64,000 nt of DNA. It comes from Flemingiibacterium sp045579745. GTDB lineage: Bacteria > Bacillota > Clostridia > Oscillospirales > CAG-272. The stretch is from assembly GCA_045579745.1 (NCBI GenBank), contig JAZNMQ010000024.1, positions 1 through 64,000 of the forward strand. The letters run 5' to 3'. Positions 50,518 through 59,356 of the stretch are shown here, in pieces (within the stretch, counting starts at the first letter, position 1; each line of letters opens with the position of its first letter). The position numbers were made by a program, and so were the translations under genes. Below the pieces are notes generated by a model. It searched no databases. It saw only the letters and a program-made list of their open reading frames with translations, and had not been told where the DNA came from.

Positions 50518-50621
50518 TAGTTTTTTTGCATATAATTATATTGACTTAGTTTCTTTTCTCTGTAATATTCGATTCAAAGTGATAAATTTTTATTATTAAT
50601 TATACGCATTTCGCTTCCCGT

Positions 50622-51128
50622 TTACTCGGAAATCTTCTCAATGTCGGTTACGGTCAAGGAAACATCAAGTGTTGAGCTTTGAACATTCACAACGCTTCCG
50701 GGGGCGATGTAATTCGTTCCGTCGAGCAAAAATCCGCTTTCTCCGAATGTACCTGAGCACACAAAGGTTCCGCGAACATCCATTCGGTTGTTTTCGGAAA
50801 ACGTCTTGACAAGCTTTCCGTCAAGAGAAGGAATATATAACTCCGCAGGCATGAACTGCGTACTTTCAAGCACTCCGAAATCAGTTCCGATTGTCGGAGA
50901 ATAGTATGTGTCCCCAATATCCATGTAGTCGCAGGACTGCTCGTTTATGTTTTGGATATAAAATGATACTCTTGCTTTGTCACGATTGTTTCCGACAACT
51001 ATTTTTTCAACCACCCCTGCACGGAGAGCAATACCGATTACAGCTCCTATTACAGCAAGAATGATAAGGAAATCTATCACATTCGGTTTAAGTCTTTTTT
51101 TGCTTGGTTTAACCGTCTTAGAATCCAT
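50622..51128 (-). CDS. DUF4330 membrane protein, copy 1
   Basis: 168 residues: a basic cytoplasmic start (KPSKKRLKPN), one membrane helix (about 17-37) preceded by VIDFLIILAVIG, and an extracytoplasmic beta-rich domain ending in SSTLDVSLTVTDIEKI. The pattern is DUF4330, of unknown function, often near polysaccharide genes in Clostridia. It is a paralogue of the next gene upstream, whose stop it overlaps (TAATG). Confidence 0.78.
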   Translation of the reverse strand: MDSKTVKPSKKRLKPNVIDFLIILAVIGAVIGIALRAGVVEKIVVGNNRDKARVSFYIQNINEQSCDYMDIGDTYYSPTIGTDFGVLESTQFMPAELYIPSLDGKLVKTFSENNRMDVRGTFVCSGTFGESGFLLDGTNYIAPGSVVNVQSSTLDVSLTVTDIEKISE

Positions 51129-51625
51129 TATTTTTTAACCTCCTTTATCTCGATGCAATAGCCGCTGCCCGTATAATTCGGAGTACGGACATTTACTGCT
51201 GTTCCGACGGAAATGCGGTACCCGCCGTCGATCATGTACATTCCGTTTTCTCCTATGACCGCATCGGATGCAACGGTCATCTGAACATTAATATGCCCGG
51301 GGTATTCGGAAACCGTGGCTTCGCCTTTGGTCAGATCATTGCCACTGTAAAGTGCACTCGTTGTGCCGATCGCACGTATCTTTCCAATCTGATACTTTGC
51401 AACCGAATCCGTCACAAGCGTTCCGATATCGAAATTATCCGCAAATTCCTCGCGAATCTGCCTGAACTCCACCACGTATTCGATCGAAACATTCTCAGCA
51501 TTTTCACCGTTTATGCCTCGAACAACGACAATTGCCGCCGCAGCGCCTATCACCGCAAGTATTATAATCAGAATCAGCGCGTCAACCGCATTGAACTTTC
51601 GTTTCTTAGTTTTAATATTCGCCAT
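51128..51625 (-). CDS. DUF4330 membrane protein, copy 2
   Basis: 165 residues with the same build as its neighbour: KTKKRKFNAVDALILIIILAVIGAAAAIVVV as anchor and an outer domain with GENGMYMIDGGYRISVGTAVNV, comparable to SGFLLDGTNYIAPGSVVNV of copy 1. The two probably form a heteromeric complex on the outer face of the membrane. GGAGG lies six bases before the ATG. It follows the O-antigen-ligase-like gene by 49 bases, suggesting a part in export or polymerisation of a surface polymer; that is inference. Confidence 0.78.
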   Translation of the reverse strand: MANIKTKKRKFNAVDALILIIILAVIGAAAAIVVVRGINGENAENVSIEYVVEFRQIREEFADNFDIGTLVTDSVAKYQIGKIRAIGTTSALYSGNDLTKGEATVSEYPGHINVQMTVASDAVIGENGMYMIDGGYRISVGTAVNVRTPNYTGSGYCIEIKEVKK

Positions 51626-51674
51626 TTGCTACCTCCACTATTTCTATTGAGCTTTGTGTTACAAGGTTAGTTTA

Positions 51675-53600
51675 TTATAAATACTCTTGTTTGACAGCCG
51701 TTGCAAAAAGTGTTCTCCGTACAGCCGCTCCAAGTCCTATCAGCATCCAGAACATCAAGAACACACGGTAGTTATACCATATATAATCCGTCATTCCCTG
51801 CGCAAGCACTGAGAAGATTCCGCAAAATATCGCCGTAGACAAAAGCTTCTCCACCCTTTTTTCTTTTGCATGAAGCGTAAAGCTGCTTTGAACATAGGTG
51901 AACAGCACCGCAAGAAAGACTATCAAGCCAATAATTCCGAGCTCGACTGTTATCTGCAAATAAAGATTATGCGAATGCGGAGCACTTTCAATCGCCGCAA
52001 GCGAATAATAAGGATACACACACCTGAAGGAATCCGTTCCGATTCCGACACCGCTCTGCCAATAATCCTTTATCATTCTGAAAACGCCGCGCCATATATT
52101 TACTCGGTATGATGTCGAGCTGTCGCCAAGATTTCCTATACTTAGAAATCTCTGCGTTATGCTCTCGGGAAGCACAAACGGCAAGAACGGTATTGCAAAG
52201 CTTCCGAAAAGTATTGCAGTCAGTGTATGACGGCTGTACATCAGCATGAAAAGAACGATACCTATCATAAAGCCAAGCCATGCGCCGCGCGACCATGTAT
52301 AGATAAGACATCCGCCCACTGCAAGTCCTGCAATCGCAAAGGCAAGCCTTTTACGGGGCGCCGAAGCATTTAAGAATAATGCGAGTATCAGAGGCAAGAT
52401 CATTATAAGGTATTCAGCAAGAACATTCGGATTTTCGAATGTTGAAACAACACGTCCTTCGATTTGACTGAACATATCGGCATCCTGCCACGTCTGGTCA
52501 ACCGTTCCGAAGAAATTCTGATACAGACCGTAAAGAGCTACCATGCTTCCCGACGCAACAACGCCTATTACACAGCGCATGATCCATTCCTTTGAGCGAA
52601 TCAAATTCACGACAAGGAAATATGCAAGCATAAACGCTACATAAACAAGCATCGGTTTCATGCTTGCCCTCGAAGCGGCAATAAAGCCGCCGCCGATCAT
52701 CAGTATCATGAACAGCAGAATCGTTCCGTCCAAAAAATCAAGTTTAATTGAGCGCTTTCCGCGAATCACTTTAATGAAGAAGCAAATCGCAGTGTATAGC
52801 ACTGCCGCAACAAGCGACATCGTAGGCGCAAAAGGAAGTGCCGTAATTATTGCCACAACGCCGAATTCGGGTCGGATCAATACGAGAAAAGCTGCAATAA
52901 GACCCGCAATACCAAGCAGCAAATAGAGCGGCTTTACAAAATACGATACCACTCCGAACATAATTCCGATAACGAATGCAATATGGAATCTGCCCTCTCG
53001 CTCTTTATACCCCTCGAGAGCCTCTCTGCGAATACCGATCACATCGAAAAGTGCAAATCGTGCAATCGGGCTTTTAAGCAAGGCAGATACAAGCGTCATT
53101 CGTGAGGCTATCATTATAACCGAAGCTATCAGCATAAAGACAAGCGTTATGACAACTCCCGAATCAATCGCCTCAATAGGATTATCCATCTGGGGACGCG
53201 TGAAGAAAAAAGTCTTGAAAACATATACTATCGCGCTGTAAAGAGATGCGGCAAACATAAATATGCCGTATGTCTTCATTGAGCTTGACAGCAGCCTCTC
53301 AAGCATAGCCTTGATATAATCGAGTATCGCACTGTTTTCGATTGTACGAGCGGTTTTCTGCTTGACAGGCTTAAAAATACGCTCGTTTATATTGATGCGC
53401 TTTGCATGAGTAATCAACGCGCTCGATGAGGTGATCCCGTCAAGCGAATCATATGAGGTGAAAATGCCTCCGAAGAATCCGCTTCCAAGCTTTTGATAGA
53501 TGATTTCCGCTAATCTGTCAAGCAGGGTTATGATCATTGAGGATGCAAAAAGATTTCCCACAGCACTCAGGCCTTTTGTGCTATTTCGGTTTTTTTTCAA
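51675..53600 (-). CDS. O-antigen ligase / Wzy-like polymerase family membrane protein
   Basis: 641 residues with about 12-14 membrane helices. The first 215 residues are an extra N-terminal region with an amphipathic start and two or three helices. The Wzy_C-type core is seen in NLIRSKEWIMRCVIG, GRVVSTFENPNVLAEYLIMILPLI, YTWSRGAWLGFMIG and the large outer loop GVGIGTDSFRCVYPYY with APHSHNLYLQ. Such proteins join or polymerise glycans on lipid carriers. The likely start is TTG at 53600, seven bases after GGAGG; a TTG two codons earlier is too close. It lies 14 bases after murJ. Confidence 0.82.
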   Translation of the reverse strand: MKKNRNSTKGLSAVGNLFASSMIITLLDRLAEIIYQKLGSGFFGGIFTSYDSLDGITSSSALITHAKRININERIFKPVKQKTARTIENSAILDYIKAMLERLLSSSMKTYGIFMFAASLYSAIVYVFKTFFFTRPQMDNPIEAIDSGVVITLVFMLIASVIMIASRMTLVSALLKSPIARFALFDVIGIRREALEGYKEREGRFHIAFVIGIMFGVVSYFVKPLYLLLGIAGLIAAFLVLIRPEFGVVAIITALPFAPTMSLVAAVLYTAICFFIKVIRGKRSIKLDFLDGTILLFMILMIGGGFIAASRASMKPMLVYVAFMLAYFLVVNLIRSKEWIMRCVIGVVASGSMVALYGLYQNFFGTVDQTWQDADMFSQIEGRVVSTFENPNVLAEYLIMILPLILALFLNASAPRKRLAFAIAGLAVGGCLIYTWSRGAWLGFMIGIVLFMLMYSRHTLTAILFGSFAIPFLPFVLPESITQRFLSIGNLGDSSTSYRVNIWRGVFRMIKDYWQSGVGIGTDSFRCVYPYYSLAAIESAPHSHNLYLQITVELGIIGLIVFLAVLFTYVQSSFTLHAKEKRVEKLLSTAIFCGIFSVLAQGMTDYIWYNYRVFLMFWMLIGLGAAVRRTLFATAVKQEYL

Positions 53601-53620
53601 ATCCAAGCCTCCTTATTCTG

Positions 53621-55195
53621 TCATTCGCCAAAACGAATGCGTACAAGCTTTGTGTAAACAAGGTACGCAGCCGCGGATGGGATAAATATTATCAATGACT
53701 TAATTAAATTAGTCAAAAATGATGCTTCAAAGGGCGTGCTGCTCACAGCCTTGGAAAGCAGCGAGCAGATCACGAACACTATCGCGCCGCCAACTGCTAT
53801 CTTGAGAACATTTCTGACAAAGCCCCAGGTTAAAAGTCCGCGCGTGCGTTTAAGAGCAAAAACGATCAGCACAATCGCACATACCGCCTGACCTGCCGCG
53901 TTTGAAATTCCGACCGCGCCGATATCGAAAAGCTCTGCCGATGTCAGAGCTGAGCCTACAGCTATGTTCGCAATGATTCCCGCAATCGCCGAGAACATCG
54001 GCACACGAGGCTGACCGAGCGAATAAAACACGCGCGAAAAGAGCTCTATTACGCAGAATGCAGGCATTGCGGCAAGAATAAATCTCAGCGTTCGTGCTGT
54101 GTTATAAGCGTCCTCGGCAGTAAATGCACCGCGCATGTATATTATAGCCGTTCCCTCTCCTGCAAGCACAAGTGCCGCTGACATAAACGGAACGATTATA
54201 AGCATAGCCGATACAAGTCCTGTCCTGACGGTCGCGGAAAACCTTTCGGTTTCACCCTCGGCTATCATTTTTGATATTTTCGGGAATGTGTAATTGCAAA
54301 TACTGTAGGTGAGCGTTCCTGCAATTATTACATAAATGTTGTTTGCATAATCAAAAACGGTTGTTGCACCTGTGATGCCGGAGCTTGAAGCTACATGAGC
54401 CGCAAAGAATTGCCCAAGCAGGATTCCAGCAGGTGCAAGCCATGAGCCGACCATGATAGGCGGTGCCATTTTTATAGCACGGCGCAGGGCTTCATTTTTG
54501 AAATTCAGTATCAGCTTATACTTAAAGCCTTTTCTCCAAAGAGGAACCACGAGCGTAATAAGCTGTATCAGCCATGATAAAAGATACGCTACCGTCAAGC
54601 CGTAAATGCCCTTGTCGCCGAGCATCCGATTGAATACGGCAAGGTATATAACAACACCGGCATTTGAGGTTGCGCTGATAAGTGCCGGTGCTATAAATGA
54701 GCCCTTAGATTGAAGCACTCCGACGAGCGTATATGCCGCTCCCGTAAAGATTACAAGCGGAAACATTATGCGTGTCAGCGTAACGGCAAGCTCTGTCGTG
54801 TACTCGTCAAGCCCCTGCGTTATCAGCCCTATAAACGGCCTTGCGAATACAATTCCGACAAGCGCAAGAGCTCCGCAAAGAAGCATGATAAAGTTTAAAA
54901 AAATGCACGCAAAATTATCAGCTTCGCTGTCAGCGCTTTTGGAGTCCTTTTCCTTGAAGCTGTTGTATATCGGTATAAAACATCCGAGCACGGCCGCCGC
55001 AAGAAACATATCGAAGAACGCAAGAGGAAGCTTTGATGCGGCTGTAAAAGCATTCGCCTGCGCAGAAGTGCCGTATGCGTTAGCCTGCAATACGCCTCTA
55101 AGCATTCCGAGAAGCTTCGCAATTACCGTTGCGCCCATCATAATCACTACCGTTTTGACGGCTCTCTTTTCGGTTTTGTTCCCGTTATTTCCCAT
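53621..55195 (-). CDS. murJ: Lipid II flippase MurJ
   Basis: MOP-superfamily protein with 14 membrane helices that moves lipid II to the outer face. Conserved segments: KLLGMLRGVLQANAYGTSAQANAFTAASKLP, LGCFIPIYNSF, ALISATSNAGVVIYL and FYSLGQPRVPMFSA. From the ATG at 55195 (MGNNGNK; AAGGTGG seven bases upstream) it has 524 residues. It begins 13 bases after the trmD stop. Its partners mraY, murG and ftsW lie in the dcw cluster further on. Confidence 0.92.
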   Translation of the reverse strand: MGNNGNKTEKRAVKTVVIMMGATVIAKLLGMLRGVLQANAYGTSAQANAFTAASKLPLAFFDMFLAAAVLGCFIPIYNSFKEKDSKSADSEADNFACIFLNFIMLLCGALALVGIVFARPFIGLITQGLDEYTTELAVTLTRIMFPLVIFTGAAYTLVGVLQSKGSFIAPALISATSNAGVVIYLAVFNRMLGDKGIYGLTVAYLLSWLIQLITLVVPLWRKGFKYKLILNFKNEALRRAIKMAPPIMVGSWLAPAGILLGQFFAAHVASSSGITGATTVFDYANNIYVIIAGTLTYSICNYTFPKISKMIAEGETERFSATVRTGLVSAMLIIVPFMSAALVLAGEGTAIIYMRGAFTAEDAYNTARTLRFILAAMPAFCVIELFSRVFYSLGQPRVPMFSAIAGIIANIAVGSALTSAELFDIGAVGISNAAGQAVCAIVLIVFALKRTRGLLTWGFVRNVLKIAVGGAIVFVICSLLSKAVSSTPFEASFLTNLIKSLIIFIPSAAAYLVYTKLVRIRFGE

Positions 55196-55208
55196 GTCAT
55201 GACCACCT

Positions 55209-55958
55209 TCAGTCATTTTTGGAGTCCGACGGCAATTTCACGCCGTGATTAGTTTTTTCAAGTAAATCGGGACGGCATTCAAGCGTTTTTTTAAGTGCCT
55301 GCTCATGCCGCCATTTTTCTATATTGGCATGGTGTCCCGAAAGAAGAACCTCAGGAACAAGCCTTCCCATAAAATCGTACGGACGAGTATACTGCGGATA
55401 TTCAAGCATGCCCGATGCGATGCTCTCGCCGCGCCAGCAGTCCTCGTTTGAGAGCACTCCGTCAAGCATTCGGGATATGCAGTCAACCAAAATGCAAGCA
55501 GGAAGCTCGCCTCCGGTCAGCACATAATCACCTATTGACAGTTCCTCGTCAACTATTTCCTCGATTATCCGCTCGTCAACGCCCTCATAGTGTCCGCAGA
55601 GTATGATTATATTATCATACTTTGTCAGCTCATAAGCGTGCTTTTGCGTTAGCACCTTTCCTCGAGGCGACATGTAGATCACGCGTCTGCGAGCAGGATT
55701 TTCGCGTTCTTTATCAGCTTCGAGCTGAGAATCAAGCACTGCGCGGTAGCAACCGTATATCGGCTCCGCACTCATCAGCATTCCCATTCCACCGCCATAC
55801 GGAGTATCATCTACCCGACGATGCTTATTTGTCGACCAGTCGCGAATATTGTGTGAATGAATCTCAACAATCCCGTTTTCCTGAGCTCTGCCGATTATGC
55901 TCGAGGAAAGCACATTATCGACCATATCGGGAAACAGGGTCATAATATCAAATCTCAT
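55209..55958 (-). CDS. trmD: tRNA (guanine37-N1)-methyltransferase
   Basis: SPOUT-class enzyme methylating G37 next to the anticodon, preventing +1 frameshifts. From the ATG at 55958 the protein is 249 residues and begins MRFDIMTLFPDMVDN, as TrmD does. Knot motifs: KHRRVDDTPYGGGMGMLM, LCGHYEGVDERI and SIGDYVLTGGELPA. Its start overlaps the rimM end by 11 bases, with GAGGA inside rimM as ribosome site. Confidence 0.97.
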   Translation of the reverse strand: MRFDIMTLFPDMVDNVLSSSIIGRAQENGIVEIHSHNIRDWSTNKHRRVDDTPYGGGMGMLMSAEPIYGCYRAVLDSQLEADKERENPARRRVIYMSPRGKVLTQKHAYELTKYDNIIILCGHYEGVDERIIEEIVDEELSIGDYVLTGGELPACILVDCISRMLDGVLSNEDCWRGESIASGMLEYPQYTRPYDFMGRLVPEVLLSGHHANIEKWRHEQALKKTLECRPDLLEKTNHGVKLPSDSKND

Positions 55959-56520
55959 CGCTGTCCTCGGCTTCTTTTGTGATAATTTCTGCATTCCCAT
56001 CGAACATGCCTGCTATCGGGCACAGATAGACTCCGTCGTCAGCGTCAATATGGCCGATAAATTCATCTACCGCAGGCACAAGAACCTCCTTGCCGTCCAA
56101 GGCTTTAACGCAGAACAGATCGGATGCCGGACTTTCAATAACATCAACAAGCTCGCCGAGCCTTTGACCCGTTCCCTCATCGAACACGGGAAGTCCGATT
56201 ATATCAGCGATAAAGACTCTGTCATCCTCGAGCTCGATATCATCGCGGTCAGCATATACGACCCTGTTTTTGAGCAGCTGAGCCGCTTCAGGCGAGTCAA
56301 TTCCATAAAAATACGCAAGCACACGACCTTTGTGTATGGAAGCCTTTGTTATTTCAAGCGAGAGAAACTCGTCCTTTTTTTTATAGTATATTTTTTTGAG
56401 CGCTAATATTACATCGGGAGAATCACACCACGGTTCAATTTTGCACGCACCGCGAACGCCGTGAGTTCCAACGATTTTTCCGCACTCAAGATACTGTTCT
56501 TTTTTGGAAAGCTCTGACAT
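55948..56520 (-). CDS. rimM: Ribosome maturation factor RimM
   Basis: Assembly factor for the 30S head. 190 residues with the N-terminal GKIVGTHGVRGACKIEPW, RVLAYFYGIDSPEAAQLL and a PRC-barrel half (IADIIGLPVFDEGTGQRLGELVDV, EVLVPAVDEFI). It is slightly longer than usual by an acidic tail. rimM-trmD is a conserved pair, but here rpsP and rplS do not flank it; rimM heads the operon leading to murJ and the polymerase-like gene. Confidence 0.95.
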   Translation of the reverse strand: MSELSKKEQYLECGKIVGTHGVRGACKIEPWCDSPDVILALKKIYYKKKDEFLSLEITKASIHKGRVLAYFYGIDSPEAAQLLKNRVVYADRDDIELEDDRVFIADIIGLPVFDEGTGQRLGELVDVIESPASDLFCVKALDGKEVLVPAVDEFIGHIDADDGVYLCPIAGMFDGNAEIITKEAEDSDEI

Positions 56521-56572
56521 TAAACTGACACCTCATACTTTTAAAGCTGTATATAAAGATATAGTTAATAAT

Positions 56573-56601
56573 ATTGTAACACATTTTTGCGCGGTATTCA
56601 A
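56573..56601 (-). promoter_or_regulatory. Sigma-A promoter of the rimM-trmD-murJ operon
   Basis: Minus strand: TTGAAT (56596-56601), 17-bp spacer, TACAAT (56573-56578), 52 bases before the rimM ATG. Confidence 0.75.
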
Positions 56602-56649
56602 TGATTATTCGCAAAATTTATTAAATGTACATATTTATGGCATAACCTC

Positions 56650-56678
56650 TTGCATTTTAAGCCGTTTTTTGATACAAT
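56650..56678 (+). promoter_or_regulatory. Sigma-A promoter of glycerate kinase
   Basis: TTGCAT (56650-56655), 17-bp spacer, TACAAT (56673-56678), 32 bases before the ATG; divergent from the rimM promoter. Confidence 0.78.
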
Positions 56679-56701
56679 CGTTTTATACCCAGTATAAAAC
56701 G
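56679..56701 (+). promoter_or_regulatory. Inverted repeat between -10 and ribosome site of glycerate kinase
   Basis: Perfect 10-bp arms CGTTTTATAC and GTATAAAACG (56679-56688 with 56692-56701, loop CCA). It begins right after the -10 box and ends on the first G of GGAGG, so it could be an operator at the transcription start or an RNA stem touching the ribosome site. Confidence 0.55.
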
Positions 56702-56710
56702 GAGGCACAA

Positions 56711-57850
56711 ATGAAAGCTATAATTGCAATAGATTCATTCAAAGGAAGTCTTTCCTCAATCGACGCAGGAAATGCTGTAGCAAACGGTATTCGCCGCGTT
56801 TATCCCGATGCCGTGGCAACGGTTCTGCCGATTGCAGACGGCGGCGAGGGAACGGTTGAAGCACTTGCCGCAGGTCTTGGCGGCAAACTGCAATCGGTAG
56901 AGGTATCCGATCCTCTTGGTCGAACGATAAAATGCGAATACTGCATAGCCGACAAGCTTGCAGTTATCGAAATGGCTGCCGCCTCAGGCTTGCCGCTGCT
57001 TGCCCCAAACGAGCGAAATCCGCTTGAAACAACAACGTACGGAGTTGGGCAGATGATAGCCGACGCAATTGCGAACGGCTGCCGTGATTTTGTCATCGGA
57101 ATTGGAGGAAGCGCAACCAACGACGGCGGCTGCGGCATGCTCGCGGCTCTCGGATTCGGACTGTATGACGAATCGGGAAATATGATCGAGCTCGGAGCAA
57201 AAGGGCTTCAGAAGCTTGCGAGAATTGATGAAACAACCGCTCTCCCACAGCTTCGCGATTGTCGATTCAGAGTAGCCTGCGACGTAAAAAATCCGCTCTG
57301 CGGTGGGAGCGGATGCAGTGCGGTATTCGGCCCACAAAAGGGTGCAACCCCCAAAATGGTCGAAGATATGGATTTATGGCTCAGCCGATTTGCGGATCTC
57401 ACAAAGCAAAATCATCCCTCGTCTGACGCCTCTTTCCCGGGATGCGGAGCGGCAGGCGGACTTGGCTTCGCGCTTCGTGAATACCTCGGCGGAGAGCTGA
57501 TCTCGGGAGTCAGCCTTGTGCTCGATGTTATAGGTCTTGATAAGCTTGCACCCGATGTCGACATATTGATTACCGGCGAGGGGCGCATGGACGCTCAGAC
57601 AGCTATGGGAAAAGCTCCATCGGGAGTGGCGGCAATTGCAAAGGCATACGCAAAGCCCTGCATAGCATTTGCAGGAAGCGTCACCGATGACGTGGGAGCT
57701 TGCAACAGCGTCGGAATAGATGCCGTGTTCCCAATCAGGCGCAACATTTGTACGCTTGAGGAGGCAATGGAGCCCGCTCGCGCAAGTCGTGAGCTCTCAG
57801 ATACTGCAGAGCAGGTCTTCCGTCTTATCAGGTTCTGCGGTCAAATTTAG
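56711..57850 (+). CDS. Glycerate kinase (GlxK/GarK family)
   Basis: Phosphorylates D-glycerate with ATP, to the 2- or 3-phosphate. The 379-residue protein opens MKAIIAIDSFKGSLSS, then PIADGGEGTVEALA, FVIGIGGSATNDGGCGMLAALG, KNPLCGGSGCSAVFGPQKGA and LITGEGRMDAQTAMGKAPSGVA, the full set for the family. GGAGG is five bases from the ATG; the frame is open further upstream but without a ribosome site. Its last 23 bases overlap, tail to tail, the end of the zinc-ribbon gene on the other strand. Confidence 0.93.
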   Translation: MKAIIAIDSFKGSLSSIDAGNAVANGIRRVYPDAVATVLPIADGGEGTVEALAAGLGGKLQSVEVSDPLGRTIKCEYCIADKLAVIEMAAASGLPLLAPNERNPLETTTYGVGQMIADAIANGCRDFVIGIGGSATNDGGCGMLAALGFGLYDESGNMIELGAKGLQKLARIDETTALPQLRDCRFRVACDVKNPLCGGSGCSAVFGPQKGATPKMVEDMDLWLSRFADLTKQNHPSSDASFPGCGAAGGLGFALREYLGGELISGVSLVLDVIGLDKLAPDVDILITGEGRMDAQTAMGKAPSGVAAIAKAYAKPCIAFAGSVTDDVGACNSVGIDAVFPIRRNICTLEEAMEPARASRELSDTAEQVFRLIRFCGQI

Positions 57851-58223
57851 TTTTGCAAACCGGACAGGTGATGGTTATCTCGCCTCTGCCCTTTGGAACG
57901 CGAAGATTGTTCTTGCACTTCGGGCAGGCAAAATAACGGTGGGTCTTTATATCGCGTAATTTGTTGTACTGAAGCTTGAGCCATTTTTTAGCAGGCTGAA
58001 TGACGGTCTTGAACTTCTTGTTCTCCATCGCGCGTGCAGAGATATTTCTTGACATCATGCGATACAACTCAAGAATAATAAGCAGATACGACGGTATCAT
58101 CAAAAACCAGATATCAAAAAGCGACGATGCAAATGACATCACTAAGGATACGACAACAATCGCATATCCGAGCGAATCTATTCCGTACCGTCCCCACATA
58201 AATTTCATAAATTTTTCTCTCAT
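57828..58223 (-). CDS. Small membrane protein with C-terminal zinc ribbon
   Basis: 131 residues: a short basic start, two membrane helices (about 17-37 and 39-58), a basic cytoplasmic segment and a zinc ribbon CPKC...CPVC at about 98-125. Unknown function; such proteins are frequent in Clostridia. I start at the ATG at 58223, ten bases after GAGGGG; a GTG at 58241 lies on that site. It is convergent with and overlaps the glycerate kinase gene by 23 bases. Confidence 0.75.
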   Translation of the reverse strand: MREKFMKFMWGRYGIDSLGYAIVVVSLVMSFASSLFDIWFLMIPSYLLIILELYRMMSRNISARAMENKKFKTVIQPAKKWLKLQYNKLRDIKTHRYFACPKCKNNLRVPKGRGEITITCPVCKTKFDRRT

Positions 58224-58264
58224 AAAATTCAATCCCCTCACTTTTTTACAGTGTATTATAATGA

Positions 58265-58293
58265 ATTATAACCCAAAGAATATTACTGTTCAA
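58265..58293 (-). promoter_or_regulatory. Sigma-A promoter of the zinc-ribbon membrane gene
   Basis: Minus strand: TTGAAC (58288-58293), 17-bp spacer, TATAAT (58265-58270). Confidence 0.7.
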
Positions 58294-58342
58294 TCATAAA
58301 AATTTGCCAAACCGTAAATTTTTAATAAAAATGGTAAAACCA

Positions 58343-58371
58343 TTGCAAAATCAATTTGAATGAGCTATAAT
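58343..58371 (+). promoter_or_regulatory. Sigma-A promoter of the Mrp gene
   Basis: TTGCAA (58343-58348), 17-bp spacer, TATAAT (58366-58371), followed by GAAAGGAG before the ATG. Confidence 0.85.
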
Positions 58372-58408
58372 ATATTAGTATGAATCTTTTTGAAAGGAGT
58401 TTTACATT

Positions 58409-59266
58409 ATGATTTACGATGATACAAAAGAAAAGCCCGAAGCATCTTGTACTCACGACTGCTCGACTTGTTCGGCAAACTGCGGCTCGCGCGAGAAAAA
58501 AAGCCTCTTAGAAGAACCGCATAAGCTTTCAAAAATCAAGAAAGTGATCGGCATCGTCAGCGGAAAGGGCGGAGTTGGCAAGTCTATTGTAACCTCTATG
58601 ATGTCGGTTTTGATGAATCGCCGCGGTTACAATTCGGCTATACTTGACGCAGATATCACCGGTCCATCCATTCCTAAGGCGTTTGGCGTAAAAGGTGAGG
58701 TCCTCGGCGACGGGGAGGGTGGAATTCTTCCGCTTTCATCCAAAACCGGTATCAAAATGATGAGCGTCAACCTGCTTCTTGAGGATGAAACAACACCTGT
58801 TGTCTGGAGAGGTCCTGTTATTGCAGGAACAGTAAAGCAGTTCTGGACTGATGTAGTCTGGAATGAGGTTGACTTCATGTTTGTCGATATGCCTCCCGGA
58901 ACGGGCGATGTTCCGCTTACTGTATTCCAGTCAATTCCGCTTGACGGCATTATTATTGTTACAAGCCCTCAGGAGCTTGTTTCGATGATTGTTTCCAAGG
59001 CGGCAAATATGGCAACGATGATGAATATTCCGGTTCTCGGAATTGTTGAAAACATGTCCTACTTCAAGTGCCCCGATTGCCAAAAGGAGTACAAGATTTA
59101 TGGAGAGAGCCATATTTCCGAGGTTGCAGACAAATTCGGTTACGATGTGCTTGCAAAGATGCCTATCGACCCGAAGCTTGCCGCACTCTGCGACAAGGGT
59201 ATGCTCGAGCTGATGGAAAACGATTATCTCGATAAGGTTGCAGACAAGCTCGAAACTCTTCTTTGA
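58409..59266 (+). CDS. Mrp/NBP35-family iron-sulphur carrier ATPase
   Basis: 285-residue P-loop ATPase (ApbC/Mrp) thought to assemble and hand over [4Fe-4S] clusters. The N-terminus has a cysteine set typical of the NBP35 type (Cys14, 18, 21, 25). The deviant Walker A is SGKGGVGKS (51-59), then LDADITGPSIPKAFG, DMPPGTGDVPLT and the cluster-bridging CPDC of YFKCPDCQKEY. This family could serve nearby iron-sulphur proteins such as NadA and the DUF362 ferredoxin, a general link only. It is monocistronic, with its own promoter and terminator. Confidence 0.93.
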   Translation: MIYDDTKEKPEASCTHDCSTCSANCGSREKKSLLEEPHKLSKIKKVIGIVSGKGGVGKSIVTSMMSVLMNRRGYNSAILDADITGPSIPKAFGVKGEVLGDGEGGILPLSSKTGIKMMSVNLLLEDETTPVVWRGPVIAGTVKQFWTDVVWNEVDFMFVDMPPGTGDVPLTVFQSIPLDGIIIVTSPQELVSMIVSKAANMATMMNIPVLGIVENMSYFKCPDCQKEYKIYGESHISEVADKFGYDVLAKMPIDPKLAALCDKGMLELMENDYLDKVADKLETLL

Positions 59267-59278
59267 TTAAATTTCATA

Positions 59279-59318
59279 AAAATTTCCTCTGTGCTTTATT
59301 TGCCACAGAGGAAATTTT
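59279..59318 (+). terminator. Intrinsic terminator after the Mrp gene
   Basis: Perfect 15-bp stem AAAATTTCCTCTGTG/CACAGAGGAAATTTT (59279-59293 with 59304-59318). A's and T's at its ends make it usable from both sides. Confidence 0.87.
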
Positions 59319-59356
59319 AATTTACACCAACCGGCATCCGTTGCCTGACAGCGCTT

